A DNA stretch of 64,000 bases. Source: Paenibacillus sp. SZ31 (lineage in GTDB: Bacteria > Bacillota > Bacilli > Paenibacillales > Paenibacillaceae). The notes beneath the pieces were generated by a model. The model did no database searches. It worked only from the letters and a program-made list of their open reading frames with translations, and was not told the origin of the DNA. Shown here piece after piece: positions 52,335 to 60,895 of this stretch; position 1 is the first letter of the stretch, and the number at the start of each line of letters is the position of its first letter. Both the position numbers and the translations under genes were made by a program. Location of the stretch: assembly GCF_012912005.1 (NCBI RefSeq), contig NZ_JABBEA010000010.1, positions 124,001 to 188,000 of the forward strand, read 5' to 3'.

Positions 52335-54104
52335 TTATACGTAAGGTTCTGCAACCCAATGACCTTTGGAAACCTCAATCAATTGAGCATTTTCCAGGTT
52401 GTACGGGTCATTTGCAGGACCGCCAGATCCATTCTGAATCGGACTCATATGCTCATCCGGCAGCAAAATGCGACGTTTGTTCGCTTCCACTTCCGGATCA
52501 GGCACAGGGATCGCTGAAAGCAATGTTTTGGTATAAGGGTGAATAGGGTTCGCATACAATTCTTCACTTTCTGCGAGTTCAACCACTTTACCCATGTACA
52601 TTACAGCTACACGGTCACTGATATGTTTAACCATGGACAAGTCATGCGCAATAAACAGGTATGTCAAGCCGAGACGTTGCTGAAGTTCTTCAAGCAATTT
52701 AACGACCTGCGCCTGAATGGATACATCCAGTGCAGACAATGGCTCATCACAGATGATGAATTTAGGGTCTACAGCAAGTGCACGCGCAATCCCGATCCGT
52801 TGTCTTTGACCACCAGAGAATTCATGTGGATAACGAAGTGCATGACTTGGATTCAAACCTACCAGATCAAGCAACTCTTCCACTCGTCTCTTACGCTCTT
52901 TAGAGCTGGAAGCCAGACCATGAATATCAAGGGACTCCCCGATAATATCCATTACGTTGAAACGCGGGTTAAGGGATGCATATGGATCTTGGAAGATCAT
53001 CTGCATATCTTTACGCATTTCTTTCATTTTGCGCGGGGACAACTTGTAGATATCCGTTCCGTTAAAGTTAACATTTCCACCAGTTGGCTCATAAAGACGC
53101 AGAATAGTACGACCTGTTGTGGATTTACCACAGCCGGACTCGCCTACAACGCCAAGTGTTTCACCTTCAAAGATATCAAAGCTTACATCATTGACCGCTT
53201 TGAGAATGTTACCTTTGCCCAAATTAAAGTATTGTTTCAAGTTTTTCACTTGCACCAGAGGCTTGTTGCTGCCTTTGATAATACCAGCTGGAGCTGGTTT
53301 TTCCTTTTTGGGCTCGTCCAGGCGAGGTAAAGCATTCAGCAATTTAATCGTATATGGATGTTGAGGATTACTAAAGATTTCAGCAGTTGTTCCTGTTTCA
53401 ACAACTTCGCCTTCTTTCATAACAACAACACGGTCACACATACCTGCTACAACACCAAGGTCATGCGTAATGAGCATGATTGATGTTCCAAGCTTTTGCT
53501 GCATATCTTTCATTACATCCAGAATTTGAGCCTGGATTGTAACGTCAAGTGCAGTTGTCGGCTCATCCGCAATCAGAAGGGATGGACGACAAGCAAGCGC
53601 AATCGCAATCATGGCACGCTGACGCATACCACCAGAGAATTGGTGTGGGTAATGATTCATGCGAATAGCCGCATTTTTGATACCTACAAGTTCCAACATT
53701 TCCAACGCAGCTTTATCCGCTGCTTGTTTGGACATGTTTTGGTGCTTGCGCAATACTTCGGTAATTTGTTTACCAATTTTAATGGTAGGATTCAAAGAAG
53801 TCATTGGATCTTGGAAGATCATACCGATATCTTTACCACGAATCGCTTCCATTTGTTTGTCTGTCTTATTCAGCAGGTCTTGCCCGTGAAAAGTAATTTC
53901 TCCGCTTTTGACCTTCGAAGGCGGGGAGGGAATCAATTTCATGATGGTTTGGGCGGTAACACTCTTACCACTACCAGATTCACCTACGATCCCCAGCGTC
54001 TCTCCTTTGCCAATTTCAAAACTCACATTTTTAACGGCATCAAATTCACCAGAGCGCGTTGAGAATGACACGCTCAAGTCCTTGACTGTTAAAATCGGCT
54101 CCAT
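52335..54104 (-). CDS. Fused OppD-OppF ATP-binding protein of an oligopeptide ABC transporter
   Basis: The 589-residue protein holds two complete ABC ATPases. The first has Walker A GESGSGKS, signature FSGGMRQR and Walker B LLIADEPTTALD; the second has GESGCGKS, FSGGQRQR and FIICDEPLSALD. Each is followed by the oligopeptide-transporter C-terminal extension (NPQHPYTIKLLNALP and NPIHPYTKTLLSAIP). OppD and OppF are usually separate genes; here they form one chain, as in GsiA or YejF. It powers import by the OppB/OppC permease encoded upstream. Confidence 0.93.
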   Translation of the reverse strand: MEPILTVKDLSVSFSTRSGEFDAVKNVSFEIGKGETLGIVGESGSGKSVTAQTIMKLIPSPPSKVKSGEITFHGQDLLNKTDKQMEAIRGKDIGMIFQDPMTSLNPTIKIGKQITEVLRKHQNMSKQAADKAALEMLELVGIKNAAIRMNHYPHQFSGGMRQRAMIAIALACRPSLLIADEPTTALDVTIQAQILDVMKDMQQKLGTSIMLITHDLGVVAGMCDRVVVMKEGEVVETGTTAEIFSNPQHPYTIKLLNALPRLDEPKKEKPAPAGIIKGSNKPLVQVKNLKQYFNLGKGNILKAVNDVSFDIFEGETLGVVGESGCGKSTTGRTILRLYEPTGGNVNFNGTDIYKLSPRKMKEMRKDMQMIFQDPYASLNPRFNVMDIIGESLDIHGLASSSKERKRRVEELLDLVGLNPSHALRYPHEFSGGQRQRIGIARALAVDPKFIICDEPLSALDVSIQAQVVKLLEELQQRLGLTYLFIAHDLSMVKHISDRVAVMYMGKVVELAESEELYANPIHPYTKTLLSAIPVPDPEVEANKRRILLPDEHMSPIQNGSGGPANDPYNLENAQLIEVSKGHWVAEPYV

Positions 54105-54121
54105 AATCCCACCTCCTATTT

Positions 54122-55048
54122 CTATTTACGTAATTTCGGATCGAGTGCGTCGCGCAGACCGTCACCGAGCAAGTTAAATGCAAGCATAGTCAGAACCATC
54201 AGACCTGCCGGGAACCACATCCGCCAAGGATACAGCGTCCAGCCTGTGAGTGCGTCATTGATCATGGATCCTAGGGATGATCTCGGTGCAGATACACCAA
54301 GTCCGAGGAAGCTCAGAAACGCCTCTGCAAAGATTGCGTTAGGAATAGACAATGTCAAAGTTACGATAATCGGACCCACTGCATTTGGCAACAAGTGACG
54401 GAACAATTGACGTCCTGTACTTGCACCCATGGAGCGTGCCGCGAGAATGAAGTCTCTGTTTTTGAGTTGCATAATCTCACCACGTACAATCCAAGACATA
54501 CTGATCCAGCCTGTAATGGTGAGGGCAATGATGATGGTTGTCAGACTTGGTTCCAATACAACCAGCAACAAGATAACAACGAGCATGTAAGGCAGGGAAT
54601 ACAAGATTTCGGAGAACTTGTTCATGATACCATCAACACGTCCGCCATAGTAACCCATAATAGCACCATAGATTACACCAATAACAAGGTCAATCAGAGC
54701 TGCTGCCAAACCTACAGTAAGGGATACACGTGCACCAACCCATGTTCTTACCCATACATCACGACCAAGTTCATCCGTACCGAACCAATGCTCGGCACTA
54801 GGCGCTGCGTTGGCATTCATCAAATCATTTGAATAGTAATTATAACTTGTAAACAAAGAAGTTGGACCAATCAAAGAGAAAATCACGACAAGAACCAATA
54901 CACCCAGACTTATCATAGCAGCCTTATTGGTTGCAAGTCTGTACATGGCATCTTTAAAAAGGGATACACTTTCTTGCGGTTTAACCGCTGCCTGACTAGT
55001 CAGGTTAGTGTTCGCCGTTTCATTCTTTTTATTATTCGTGCCAGACAA
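54122..55048 (-). CDS. oppC: Oligopeptide ABC transporter permease OppC
   Basis: The 308-residue protein has a cytoplasmic N-terminus of about 40 residues, one membrane segment (about 37-57), a periplasm-facing loop and five more segments. The EAA loop is present (RSMGASTGRQLFRHLLPNAVGPIIV), which contacts the ATPase. HWFGTDELGRDVWVR is typical of OppC/DppC. It starts two bases after oppB. Confidence 0.94.
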   Translation of the reverse strand: MSGTNNKKNETANTNLTSQAAVKPQESVSLFKDAMYRLATNKAAMISLGVLVLVVIFSLIGPTSLFTSYNYYSNDLMNANAAPSAEHWFGTDELGRDVWVRTWVGARVSLTVGLAAALIDLVIGVIYGAIMGYYGGRVDGIMNKFSEILYSLPYMLVVILLLVVLEPSLTTIIIALTITGWISMSWIVRGEIMQLKNRDFILAARSMGASTGRQLFRHLLPNAVGPIIVTLTLSIPNAIFAEAFLSFLGLGVSAPRSSLGSMINDALTGWTLYPWRMWFPAGLMVLTMLAFNLLGDGLRDALDPKLRK

Positions 55049-55050
55049 CG

Positions 55051-55983
55051 TTATGCCCCCTTCCGGCTTTCCAGCTTAATTCTAGGATCGATCAGCACGT
55101 AAGCAATATCTGTTAGGAAACGTGCCAACATGAGGAGAATACCATAGAAAATCGTGATTCCCATAATCATGGTGTAATCCCGGTTTGTGATACTTTCTAC
55201 GAATACTTTACCAATTCCCCCGATGTTAAAGATCTGTTCAATTACAACGGAACCTGTGATGATATTCGCTGTCATTGGACCAACATAAGTTACTACCGGT
55301 AGAATACCGTTTCTTACAACGTGTTTAAACATAATCGCTGGCCATTTCAAACCTTTGGCTTTAGCTGTTTTGATATAATCTGCATGTAAAACTTCCAGCA
55401 TGCTTGAACGAGTCAATCGTGCGATAAAGGCAATTGGTGATGCAGACAATGCTGCAACTGGGAGAACATAGTCAAGTGGTCCGTCGAAGCCCATAACGTT
55501 GAACCATCCCAATTTGAAGGCAAATAGATACTGTAGTAATGATGCGAGCAAGAAGCTCGGAACAGCAATACCTATGACAGCTATGACCATTGTGACATCA
55601 TCAATTAATTTGCGATGATAGACTGCTGCGAGAAGACCCAGCAATACACCAACAACAATGGAGATAATGATCGCAAAGATACCAAGCTTCAGTGAAGCAG
55701 TGAATGTTTCAGCAATCATACTGGACACATCGCGATTCAAATATTTCATTGAAACCCCGAAATCTCCTTTGACAATTCCACCCATATACTTCAGGTATTG
55801 TTCATACATCGGCTTATCCAGTCCATACTTGGTTTCCAAGAGTGCACGGATTTCAGGTGATACTTTTTTCTCGGATGTAAAAGGGTCACCAGGAATGGCC
55901 TTCATCAGGAAGAAAGTCATCGATGCGAGTATGAAAAGCGATAGCAGCATAAATAGTAGTTTTTTCAAAACGTACTTAACCAA
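55051..55983 (-). CDS. oppB: Oligopeptide ABC transporter permease OppB
   Basis: The 310-residue protein has six membrane segments, the MKAIPGDPF motif near the N-terminus, and the EAA loop DYIKTAKAKGLKWPAIMFKHVVRNGILPVV. The start is TTG at 55983 (LVKYVLKKLLFML), ten bases after GGAGG; a frame open 50 codons further upstream has no RBS and falls on the intergenic region. It forms the pore with OppC. Confidence 0.93.
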   Translation of the reverse strand: MVKYVLKKLLFMLLSLFILASMTFFLMKAIPGDPFTSEKKVSPEIRALLETKYGLDKPMYEQYLKYMGGIVKGDFGVSMKYLNRDVSSMIAETFTASLKLGIFAIIISIVVGVLLGLLAAVYHRKLIDDVTMVIAVIGIAVPSFLLASLLQYLFAFKLGWFNVMGFDGPLDYVLPVAALSASPIAFIARLTRSSMLEVLHADYIKTAKAKGLKWPAIMFKHVVRNGILPVVTYVGPMTANIITGSVVIEQIFNIGGIGKVFVESITNRDYTMIMGITIFYGILLMLARFLTDIAYVLIDPRIKLESRKGA

Positions 55984-56103
55984 CCCTTGCACACCTCCAC
56001 AAACAATATTTTGTATACAAATCGATTGTAGAATTAGACAGAAATAAAGTCCAATCCATTTATCGGAAATTTCAAGAATTATAAGGAAAATCGGTGCACA
56101 TAC

Positions 56104-56146
56104 AAAAAAATCGGGATATATATGGAATTCCACATATATATCCCGA
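56104..56146 (-). terminator. Intercistronic terminator-like hairpin between oppA and oppB
   Basis: On the minus strand TCGGGATATATATGTGGAA pairs with TTCCATATATATCCCGA (56146-56111; one two-base bulge), followed by seven T (56110-56104). It lies 28 bp after the oppA stop and before oppB. It probably stops most transcripts after oppA, so the binding protein is made in excess over the permease and ATPase. Confidence 0.85.
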
Positions 56147-56173
56147 AGTAATCATATTAGACTTCAGAACAAC

Positions 56174-57871
56174 TTATTTCTCTTCCAGATATGCACGAGT
56201 GAAGTCAATAGCTCCACTGAAATCAAGTTGTACGTCTTTCAGGTAAGGCTTAGTCAAAGATACGTTAGTGTAGTAATAGATTGGCATAACGCCCATTTCA
56301 TCTTGAATCAGGATTTTCTCAGCGTCAGCAAATGCAGCCATACGTGCAGCTGGATCAGCAGATTTCACAGTGTCTTTAACATCTTTGTCATACTGTTCGT
56401 TGCTGAATTTGGAATCATTGTTTGTGTTTCCAGTAGTCCACATTTCCAAGAAGTTGTATGGATCGTTGTAGTCAGCAGACCAGCCTGCACGAGCGACTTG
56501 GAAGTTTTGGTTTTGACGATTCTCAAGGAATACGCCCCACTCTTGGTTTTCTGATTTCACGTCAACACCAAGATTTTGTTTCCACATATCAGCAATTGCC
56601 AACGCAATTTTCGCGTGACCGTCACTTGTGTTGTAGATCAAAGTAACAGCTGGCAATGTTGTGTAACCTTCTTCTTTCATACCTTCAGCAAGCAATGCTT
56701 TAGCTTCTTCTACATTTTCAGTGAAGTAATCGTCTTTGTGCTCATCACGGAACTCGCCGTTTTCACCACGGATACCTGGAGGTACAAAGCCGAATGCTGG
56801 AATTTGTCCACCTTGTGTTACTTTGTCAACGATCAGTTGACGGTTAATGGACATTGCAAATGCTTTACGGATTTTAACGTTGTTGAATGGTGCTTCATTT
56901 ACGTTGAACTGATAGTAGTACGTACTTGCAATACCAGTAGCTTTGAACTCGTCCGGCAATTCCGCTTTTACAGAAGGAATTTGATCGGATGGAATTTCAC
57001 CGTTAGGTGCACCAGTGTAGTCCAATTGTCCTGATTTGTAAGCTTGCAGTTCAGAAGCACTGCTGTTAGTCAGGGACATATCGATTTGAGCCAATTTGAT
57101 GTCGGCAGCTGCATGATAGCCATCGTTTTTCTTCACAACAATTTTTTGACCTTTAGCGTATTGATCCATTACGAATGGTCCGTTAACGATCATGTTTTTG
57201 TAGTCTGTGAAGAATTTGTCATTCGTGTCAGCAGATGCATGTACTGGGTAGTACGTGTAGAATGCTGTCAGACCCAAGAAGTAAGGTGTTGGGTTTTCCA
57301 ACGTTACTTCCAGTGTGTTCGCATCAGTAGCTTTAACGCCTACTTGTGAGAACTCTGTGATTTTAGTACCAGTGTATGTTTCGTCTTTGCTGAGGTTGTA
57401 ACCTTCAGCGCCTTTGATGTAGTACAATTGGTAAGCATATGGAGAAGCTGTTTCCGGTTTCAAAGCACGTTCCCAAGAACGAACAAAGTCTTCGGCAGTG
57501 ATTGCATCACCGTTGCTCCATTTAGCTTCCGGGTTCAGGTTGAAAACATATTTCAAACCATCTTCGGAGATTGTCCAGTCTTTAGCTACGCCTGCTTGTT
57601 CTTTACCATCAGCATCGATGCGTACAAGACCTTCATACAAGAATTTCAAAACTGTGTTGGTTTGGCTGTCTTTTGCTTGAGCCGGGTCCAACGTAGGAGG
57701 TTCAGCTGACAGGTTGATTTTCAAGATTTGATCTTTAGCAAGACCATTTCCTTCGTTTGCAGAACCAGTATCGGTGTTACCTGTGCCTTCGTTTTTCGAT
57801 CCGCACGCTGCAAGTACGGTACCGAACGCCAAAATCAGCGTCAAAAGGACTAATAGACTTTTCCTTTTCAT
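56174..57871 (-). CDS. oppA: Oligopeptide-binding lipoprotein (OppA family)
   Basis: A 565-residue family 5 extracellular solute-binding protein. A signal peptide with the lipobox LAAC (Cys22, in TLILAFGTVLAACGSK) indicates lipid anchoring by LspA. The mature protein has the SBP_bac_5 hallmarks LSAEPPTLDPAQAKDSQTN and EAKWSNGDAITAEDFVRSWERAL. RBS GGGGGA before ATG. A TATAAT -10 (57915-57920, minus strand) lies 44 bp upstream with a weak -35. It delivers peptides to the OppBC-DF complex. Confidence 0.93.
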   Translation of the reverse strand: MKRKSLLVLLTLILAFGTVLAACGSKNEGTGNTDTGSANEGNGLAKDQILKINLSAEPPTLDPAQAKDSQTNTVLKFLYEGLVRIDADGKEQAGVAKDWTISEDGLKYVFNLNPEAKWSNGDAITAEDFVRSWERALKPETASPYAYQLYYIKGAEGYNLSKDETYTGTKITEFSQVGVKATDANTLEVTLENPTPYFLGLTAFYTYYPVHASADTNDKFFTDYKNMIVNGPFVMDQYAKGQKIVVKKNDGYHAAADIKLAQIDMSLTNSSASELQAYKSGQLDYTGAPNGEIPSDQIPSVKAELPDEFKATGIASTYYYQFNVNEAPFNNVKIRKAFAMSINRQLIVDKVTQGGQIPAFGFVPPGIRGENGEFRDEHKDDYFTENVEEAKALLAEGMKEEGYTTLPAVTLIYNTSDGHAKIALAIADMWKQNLGVDVKSENQEWGVFLENRQNQNFQVARAGWSADYNDPYNFLEMWTTGNTNNDSKFSNEQYDKDVKDTVKSADPAARMAAFADAEKILIQDEMGVMPIYYYTNVSLTKPYLKDVQLDFSGAIDFTRAYLEEK

Positions 57872-57932
57872 CTAACACGTTCCCCCTAAATTGATATGGT
57901 TTATATGTTTATAGATTATACAACCACCGGTC

Positions 57933-57967
57933 AAAAAAATCTACATTACTTTTTCAGAAAGTAATGT
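57933..57967 (-). terminator. Terminator between the DUF3397 gene and opp
   Basis: ACATTACTTT (57943-57952) and AAAGTAATGT (57958-57967) form a perfect 10-bp stem with a five-base loop; on the minus strand it is followed by AGATTTTTTT. It ends the panE-DUF3397 unit just before the oppA promoter; the plus strand also has a T-run, so it could act in both directions. Confidence 0.75.
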
Positions 57968-58024
57968 TTTTTTCAGTTTTCGACAAAATCGACACATTTT
58001 TTAGCCCTTTTGCGTTATGTATCC

Positions 58025-58399
58025 TCACATCTGTTGCATGAAGTATCTAAATAATCCAAATAAAGTAAACAAAATATACCCGAAACTCATGATGACGAAA
58101 GACATGCGCCATACGGCCCGGAACATTCTACCCCTATCGACCTTCCCTTTTAGTCGATTTTGCGCACCCCCGATGAATCCAAGTGCTACTAGTATGAGTA
58201 TTAATGTCAGATAAAAACCAAAATTCGAGTCAAATGTTAAGTTGAATAACGCTGAAACTGAAAATACAAGAAAAAAAGTGGTTACATCCATTGCCATTCG
58301 CAACGCTGTGCGTTTGTCTTTTTTCCAAATGTACATTCCCCAATATACAAGAAAGAACGGAAAAAAAGGTAGTATGCTCAATACAATAAAAAGTCCCAT
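58025..58399 (-). CDS. DUF3397-type membrane protein
   Basis: A 124-residue protein with four membrane segments (about 5-22, 38-52, 60-80, 97-118) and a basic loop RLKGKVDRGRMFRAVWRM. I recognise it as DUF3397 of Bacilli, function unknown, which is usually found near panE and bshC. Its ATG overlaps the panE stop by one base (TAATG), indicating coupled translation. Confidence 0.8.
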   Translation of the reverse strand: MGLFIVLSILPFFPFFLVYWGMYIWKKDKRTALRMAMDVTTFFLVFSVSALFNLTFDSNFGFYLTLILILVALGFIGGAQNRLKGKVDRGRMFRAVWRMSFVIMSFGYILFTLFGLFRYFMQQM

Positions 58400-59358
58400 T
58401 AACTCACTCCTTCCGGTTGCATTCCTTCAATCAGATGAAGCAGTATTTCATGTGTAGGTGCAGCAAGGCCTGACTTTTGTGCCATCCTTACAATATGTCC
58501 GTTGATTGATCCGACTTCTGTGCCACGTCCTTGGAGAACATCTGCAAGCATCGAGGAAGTATTCGTGGCTGTGGAACGACAGACACCGATCAGTTGCTCC
58601 CACATATCCTGATCTAGCCTTATTCCACTGGCTGAGTAGATTACCAGTGTTTCATCATATAACTGTCGCATAAGCTTCTTGCGATCTTCCTTAATGATCA
58701 ATTCACCATTGGGGATTCGCCATAATGCCGTAAGCGGGTTAATGACCGCGTTGATCAACAGTTTCCTGTATATCAGCTTATCGATTTCATTCGACACTGT
58801 ACAGTCAAATCCTGCCTGCTGCAGAAGTCTCGAAAGAGTAAATGTTCTCTCCTCCTCTATTGAGGTAGGAGCTTCGATAGGTATGTTGCGCCTTCCCAGT
58901 CTGGTTTCACCTGCACTCGCCCGAGTGACCTGATACTGGGCACGCTTCGCACCCTCTGTTGTAATCGCGCTGCATATAAGGGAATGCGGCAAAGCAGCTT
59001 GTAATTTCTCCAGATGGCCCATCCCATTTTGGAAGCACGCGATGTTTATCACATGATCTTTCAATGGACCAACCTCATGAATGAACTCGTCAATGCTTGT
59101 TTGCTTAACCATGAGCAATAACCACTCTCCAGGCGTGCGCTCCCATGTGTCCGACAGCTCGTTTATCGGTTTTGCCTGTATCTGATCTGGTTGAATATGT
59201 ATCTTCCCGTCTTGTTCCACGATCGTTACTCCATCACGACTTAGTAAATCTACCTGAGCGGATGTTCTGGTCCAAAATCGAACTTCGTTACCTGCTGCCA
59301 GCAGTTTTCCGCCATACAAAAGTCCCAGTGACCCCGCTCCTACGATGTCAATGATCAT
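58399..59358 (-). CDS. panE: 2-dehydropantoate 2-reductase
   Basis: PanE reduces ketopantoate to pantoate with NADPH in pantothenate/CoA synthesis. The 319-residue protein has the Rossmann start MIIDIVGAGSLGLLYGGKL, CFQNGMGHLEKLQ, and the catalytic-domain lysine stretch DKLIYRKLLINAVINPLTAL. The start is ATG at 59358, eight bases after GAGAGGAG. Some proteins of this family act on other keto acids, but the length and motifs fit PanE. Confidence 0.9.
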   Translation of the reverse strand: MIIDIVGAGSLGLLYGGKLLAAGNEVRFWTRTSAQVDLLSRDGVTIVEQDGKIHIQPDQIQAKPINELSDTWERTPGEWLLLMVKQTSIDEFIHEVGPLKDHVINIACFQNGMGHLEKLQAALPHSLICSAITTEGAKRAQYQVTRASAGETRLGRRNIPIEAPTSIEEERTFTLSRLLQQAGFDCTVSNEIDKLIYRKLLINAVINPLTALWRIPNGELIIKEDRKKLMRQLYDETLVIYSASGIRLDQDMWEQLIGVCRSTATNTSSMLADVLQGRGTEVGSINGHIVRMAQKSGLAAPTHEILLHLIEGMQPEGVS

Positions 59359-59425
59359 ATGATGCACTCCTCTCCGCTTCAGTAGTTGCTCTTCTCTTAT
59401 CTATAATAGAACAAAATCACCAAAC

Positions 59426-59471
59426 TAAAAACCCGTCATACCTGCCGTTACGTAACGGAGGTGTGGCGGGT
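59426..59471 (-). terminator. Intrinsic terminator after the GerR/RsfA-like gene
   Basis: On the minus strand ACCCG...CGGGT with inner pairing (59471-59431, including CGTTACGTAACG) is followed by a TTTTT run. It lies 38 bp after the upstream gene and before panE. Confidence 0.75.
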
Positions 59472-59508
59472 CTATATCTGACTTTTGCAAATCAAAGGCC
59501 TGTTCTTG

Positions 59509-60159
59509 CTATTCAATTCGTTCCAGGTTCCCGTTGGCATCCATCTTGAAACGTGTTTTGAGTTCCTCTTCTTCTTCAGACAAAAATGCGAGTCTGCGAG
59601 CCCGATCCATAATCTGAATCAAAGCTTTGTAATCGTCATTCACCACACGGTAATCCGTTTGTACTTCGTTCACTTCCTTGGAGAGACGGTCATTCTCGCA
59701 CCGTAGTTCAAGCAATTCATCTTCTTTCTCCCGAAGCTCCTTCTCGAGCATCTTGAGCTGACGACTGCTCTCCTGCACTGTTCCTTTCCATTGTCGCAGG
59801 AAGCGGATTACAGCATCCATAGATAATGAATCGTCCGAGATCCCATCTGATTTATACAGATGTTCTTCGGTATCCAGTGTAGACAGAGCTGCAACCTGCG
59901 GTCCCAGCATAGCCGGCTGCTTTCTGAGATAACTACGTTTTTGCCGTTGTGCCTTGGCGTTACTGATAGCAGACTCATACTTTTTACGTACACAGCTGTT
60001 CCAGCGAAAACCGCATGCGGCAGAAGTTCTGCCTATTTTTTCGCCTACCTCTTCAAAAGCGGCCAGTTGTGTGCTACCTTCCCGAATATGACGCAAAGTA
60101 ACCTCAGCTAATATCAAATCGTCTTCTGTACTCCAAGCATCCTGTCTCACTGCAGTCAT
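59509..60159 (-). CDS. RsfA/GerR-family sporulation transcriptional regulator
   Basis: The 216-residue protein begins with a Myb/SANT-like DNA-binding domain (about 1-60: RQDAWSTEDDLILAEVTLRHIREGSTQLAAF, and GRTSAACGFRWNSCVRKKY) and has a coiled coil (about 120-190). This is the RsfA (forespore) / GerR-YlbO (mother cell) family. The neighbourhood of panE suits the GerR/YlbO member. The start is ATG at 60159, nine bases after AGGAGGG. Which sigma factor controls it cannot be read from the sequence. Confidence 0.88.
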   Translation of the reverse strand: MTAVRQDAWSTEDDLILAEVTLRHIREGSTQLAAFEEVGEKIGRTSAACGFRWNSCVRKKYESAISNAKAQRQKRSYLRKQPAMLGPQVAALSTLDTEEHLYKSDGISDDSLSMDAVIRFLRQWKGTVQESSRQLKMLEKELREKEDELLELRCENDRLSKEVNEVQTDYRVVNDDYKALIQIMDRARRLAFLSEEEEELKTRFKMDANGNLERIE

Positions 60160-60400
60160 GCTATAATACCCTCCTAACAACATCCTAAAATAACCGTCCG
60201 CATTACCGGAAGCCCGGTATGTGAATTAGGTATAAAAGCTGCTTCATTCATTCTTATGCCTCTCATAGAGTTCATAGAATTGATTTCATACTAAAATGTA
60301 TTTCCACATTTAGGCTTGCTCATACGTAACATATGTAAAACTACTCCTGCTTTACTTGCTACAGGGCAAAAAAAAGAATTCGCTTTCATATCCAATTTTG

Positions 60401-60429
60401 TTTACACGTTTTTCCTTTCCCGGTATAAT
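60401..60429 (+). promoter_or_regulatory. Sigma-A promoter of the DUF2626 gene
   Basis: TTTACA (60401-60406), 17-base spacer, perfect TATAAT (60424-60429). It lies 47 bp before the start codon. Confidence 0.8.
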
Positions 60430-60475
60430 GTTGTGTAGACAATCTATGATCGCACTTAGGAGAGGAGGATTTACC

Positions 60476-60712
60476 GTGGCACGCATGTTTCGGGTACTCG
60501 GGTTCTTCACGCTTGCGATTGGCCTGATGGCTTTTGCGGGAGATCTGGTCGAAATGGCTTTGCTTTTTTTCCTGCAGACTGCGTTTTTTGTCATTTTGGG
60601 ATACTTGAAATTTACTGAACGAACGTACATATTGCTCTTCTGGGGTTATATGATCGTGACATTCTCGGGGTTCAGCTACTGGACCGTATTCCAAATGGGG
60701 TTGCCGCTCTAA
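60476..60712 (+). CDS. DUF2626-type small membrane protein
   Basis: A 78-residue protein with three hydrophobic segments, starting VARMFRVLGFFTLAIGLMAF (GTG at 60476 after AGAGGAGG). It matches the DUF2626 family (Bacillus YqgY), including QTAFFVILGYLKFTERTYI. Function unknown. It has its own promoter. A longer frame from an upstream ATG covers the promoter and is rejected. A weak hairpin with TTTTTT follows (60719-60760). Confidence 0.85.
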   Translation: MARMFRVLGFFTLAIGLMAFAGDLVEMALLFFLQTAFFVILGYLKFTERTYILLFWGYMIVTFSGFSYWTVFQMGLPL

Positions 60713-60834
60713 TCCACCTGCAACATCAAAGTGATCCGGCATCAGTCGGGTTGCTTTTTTGTTATGTTCAGATTAAATGATGGTTCGTGGTGTTATGTAA
60801 CCACTAAGGATATTTCACGTATTTGTTTCATATA

Positions 60835-60863
60835 TTGTCTGGAAGACAACAAGCCTGTACTAT
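60835..60863 (+). promoter_or_regulatory. Candidate promoter of the coiled-coil protein gene
   Basis: TTGTCT (60835-60840), 17-base spacer, TACTAT (60858-60863), 32 bp before the GTG start. The -10 is a four-of-six match, so this is tentative. Confidence 0.4.
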
Positions 60864-60895
60864 TGTCATTTAAGAAGTAGAAAGGAGAATGATCG

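Noticed and set aside
55984..56133. A 50-codon upstream extension of oppB
   Set aside because: It crosses the terminator-side sequence after oppA; the TTG at 55983 has GGAGG and the protein then begins as normal OppB.
60352..60742. Minus-strand frames of 92 and 118 codons opposite the DUF2626 gene
   Set aside because: They overlap the well-supported plus-strand promoter and gene and have no RBS.
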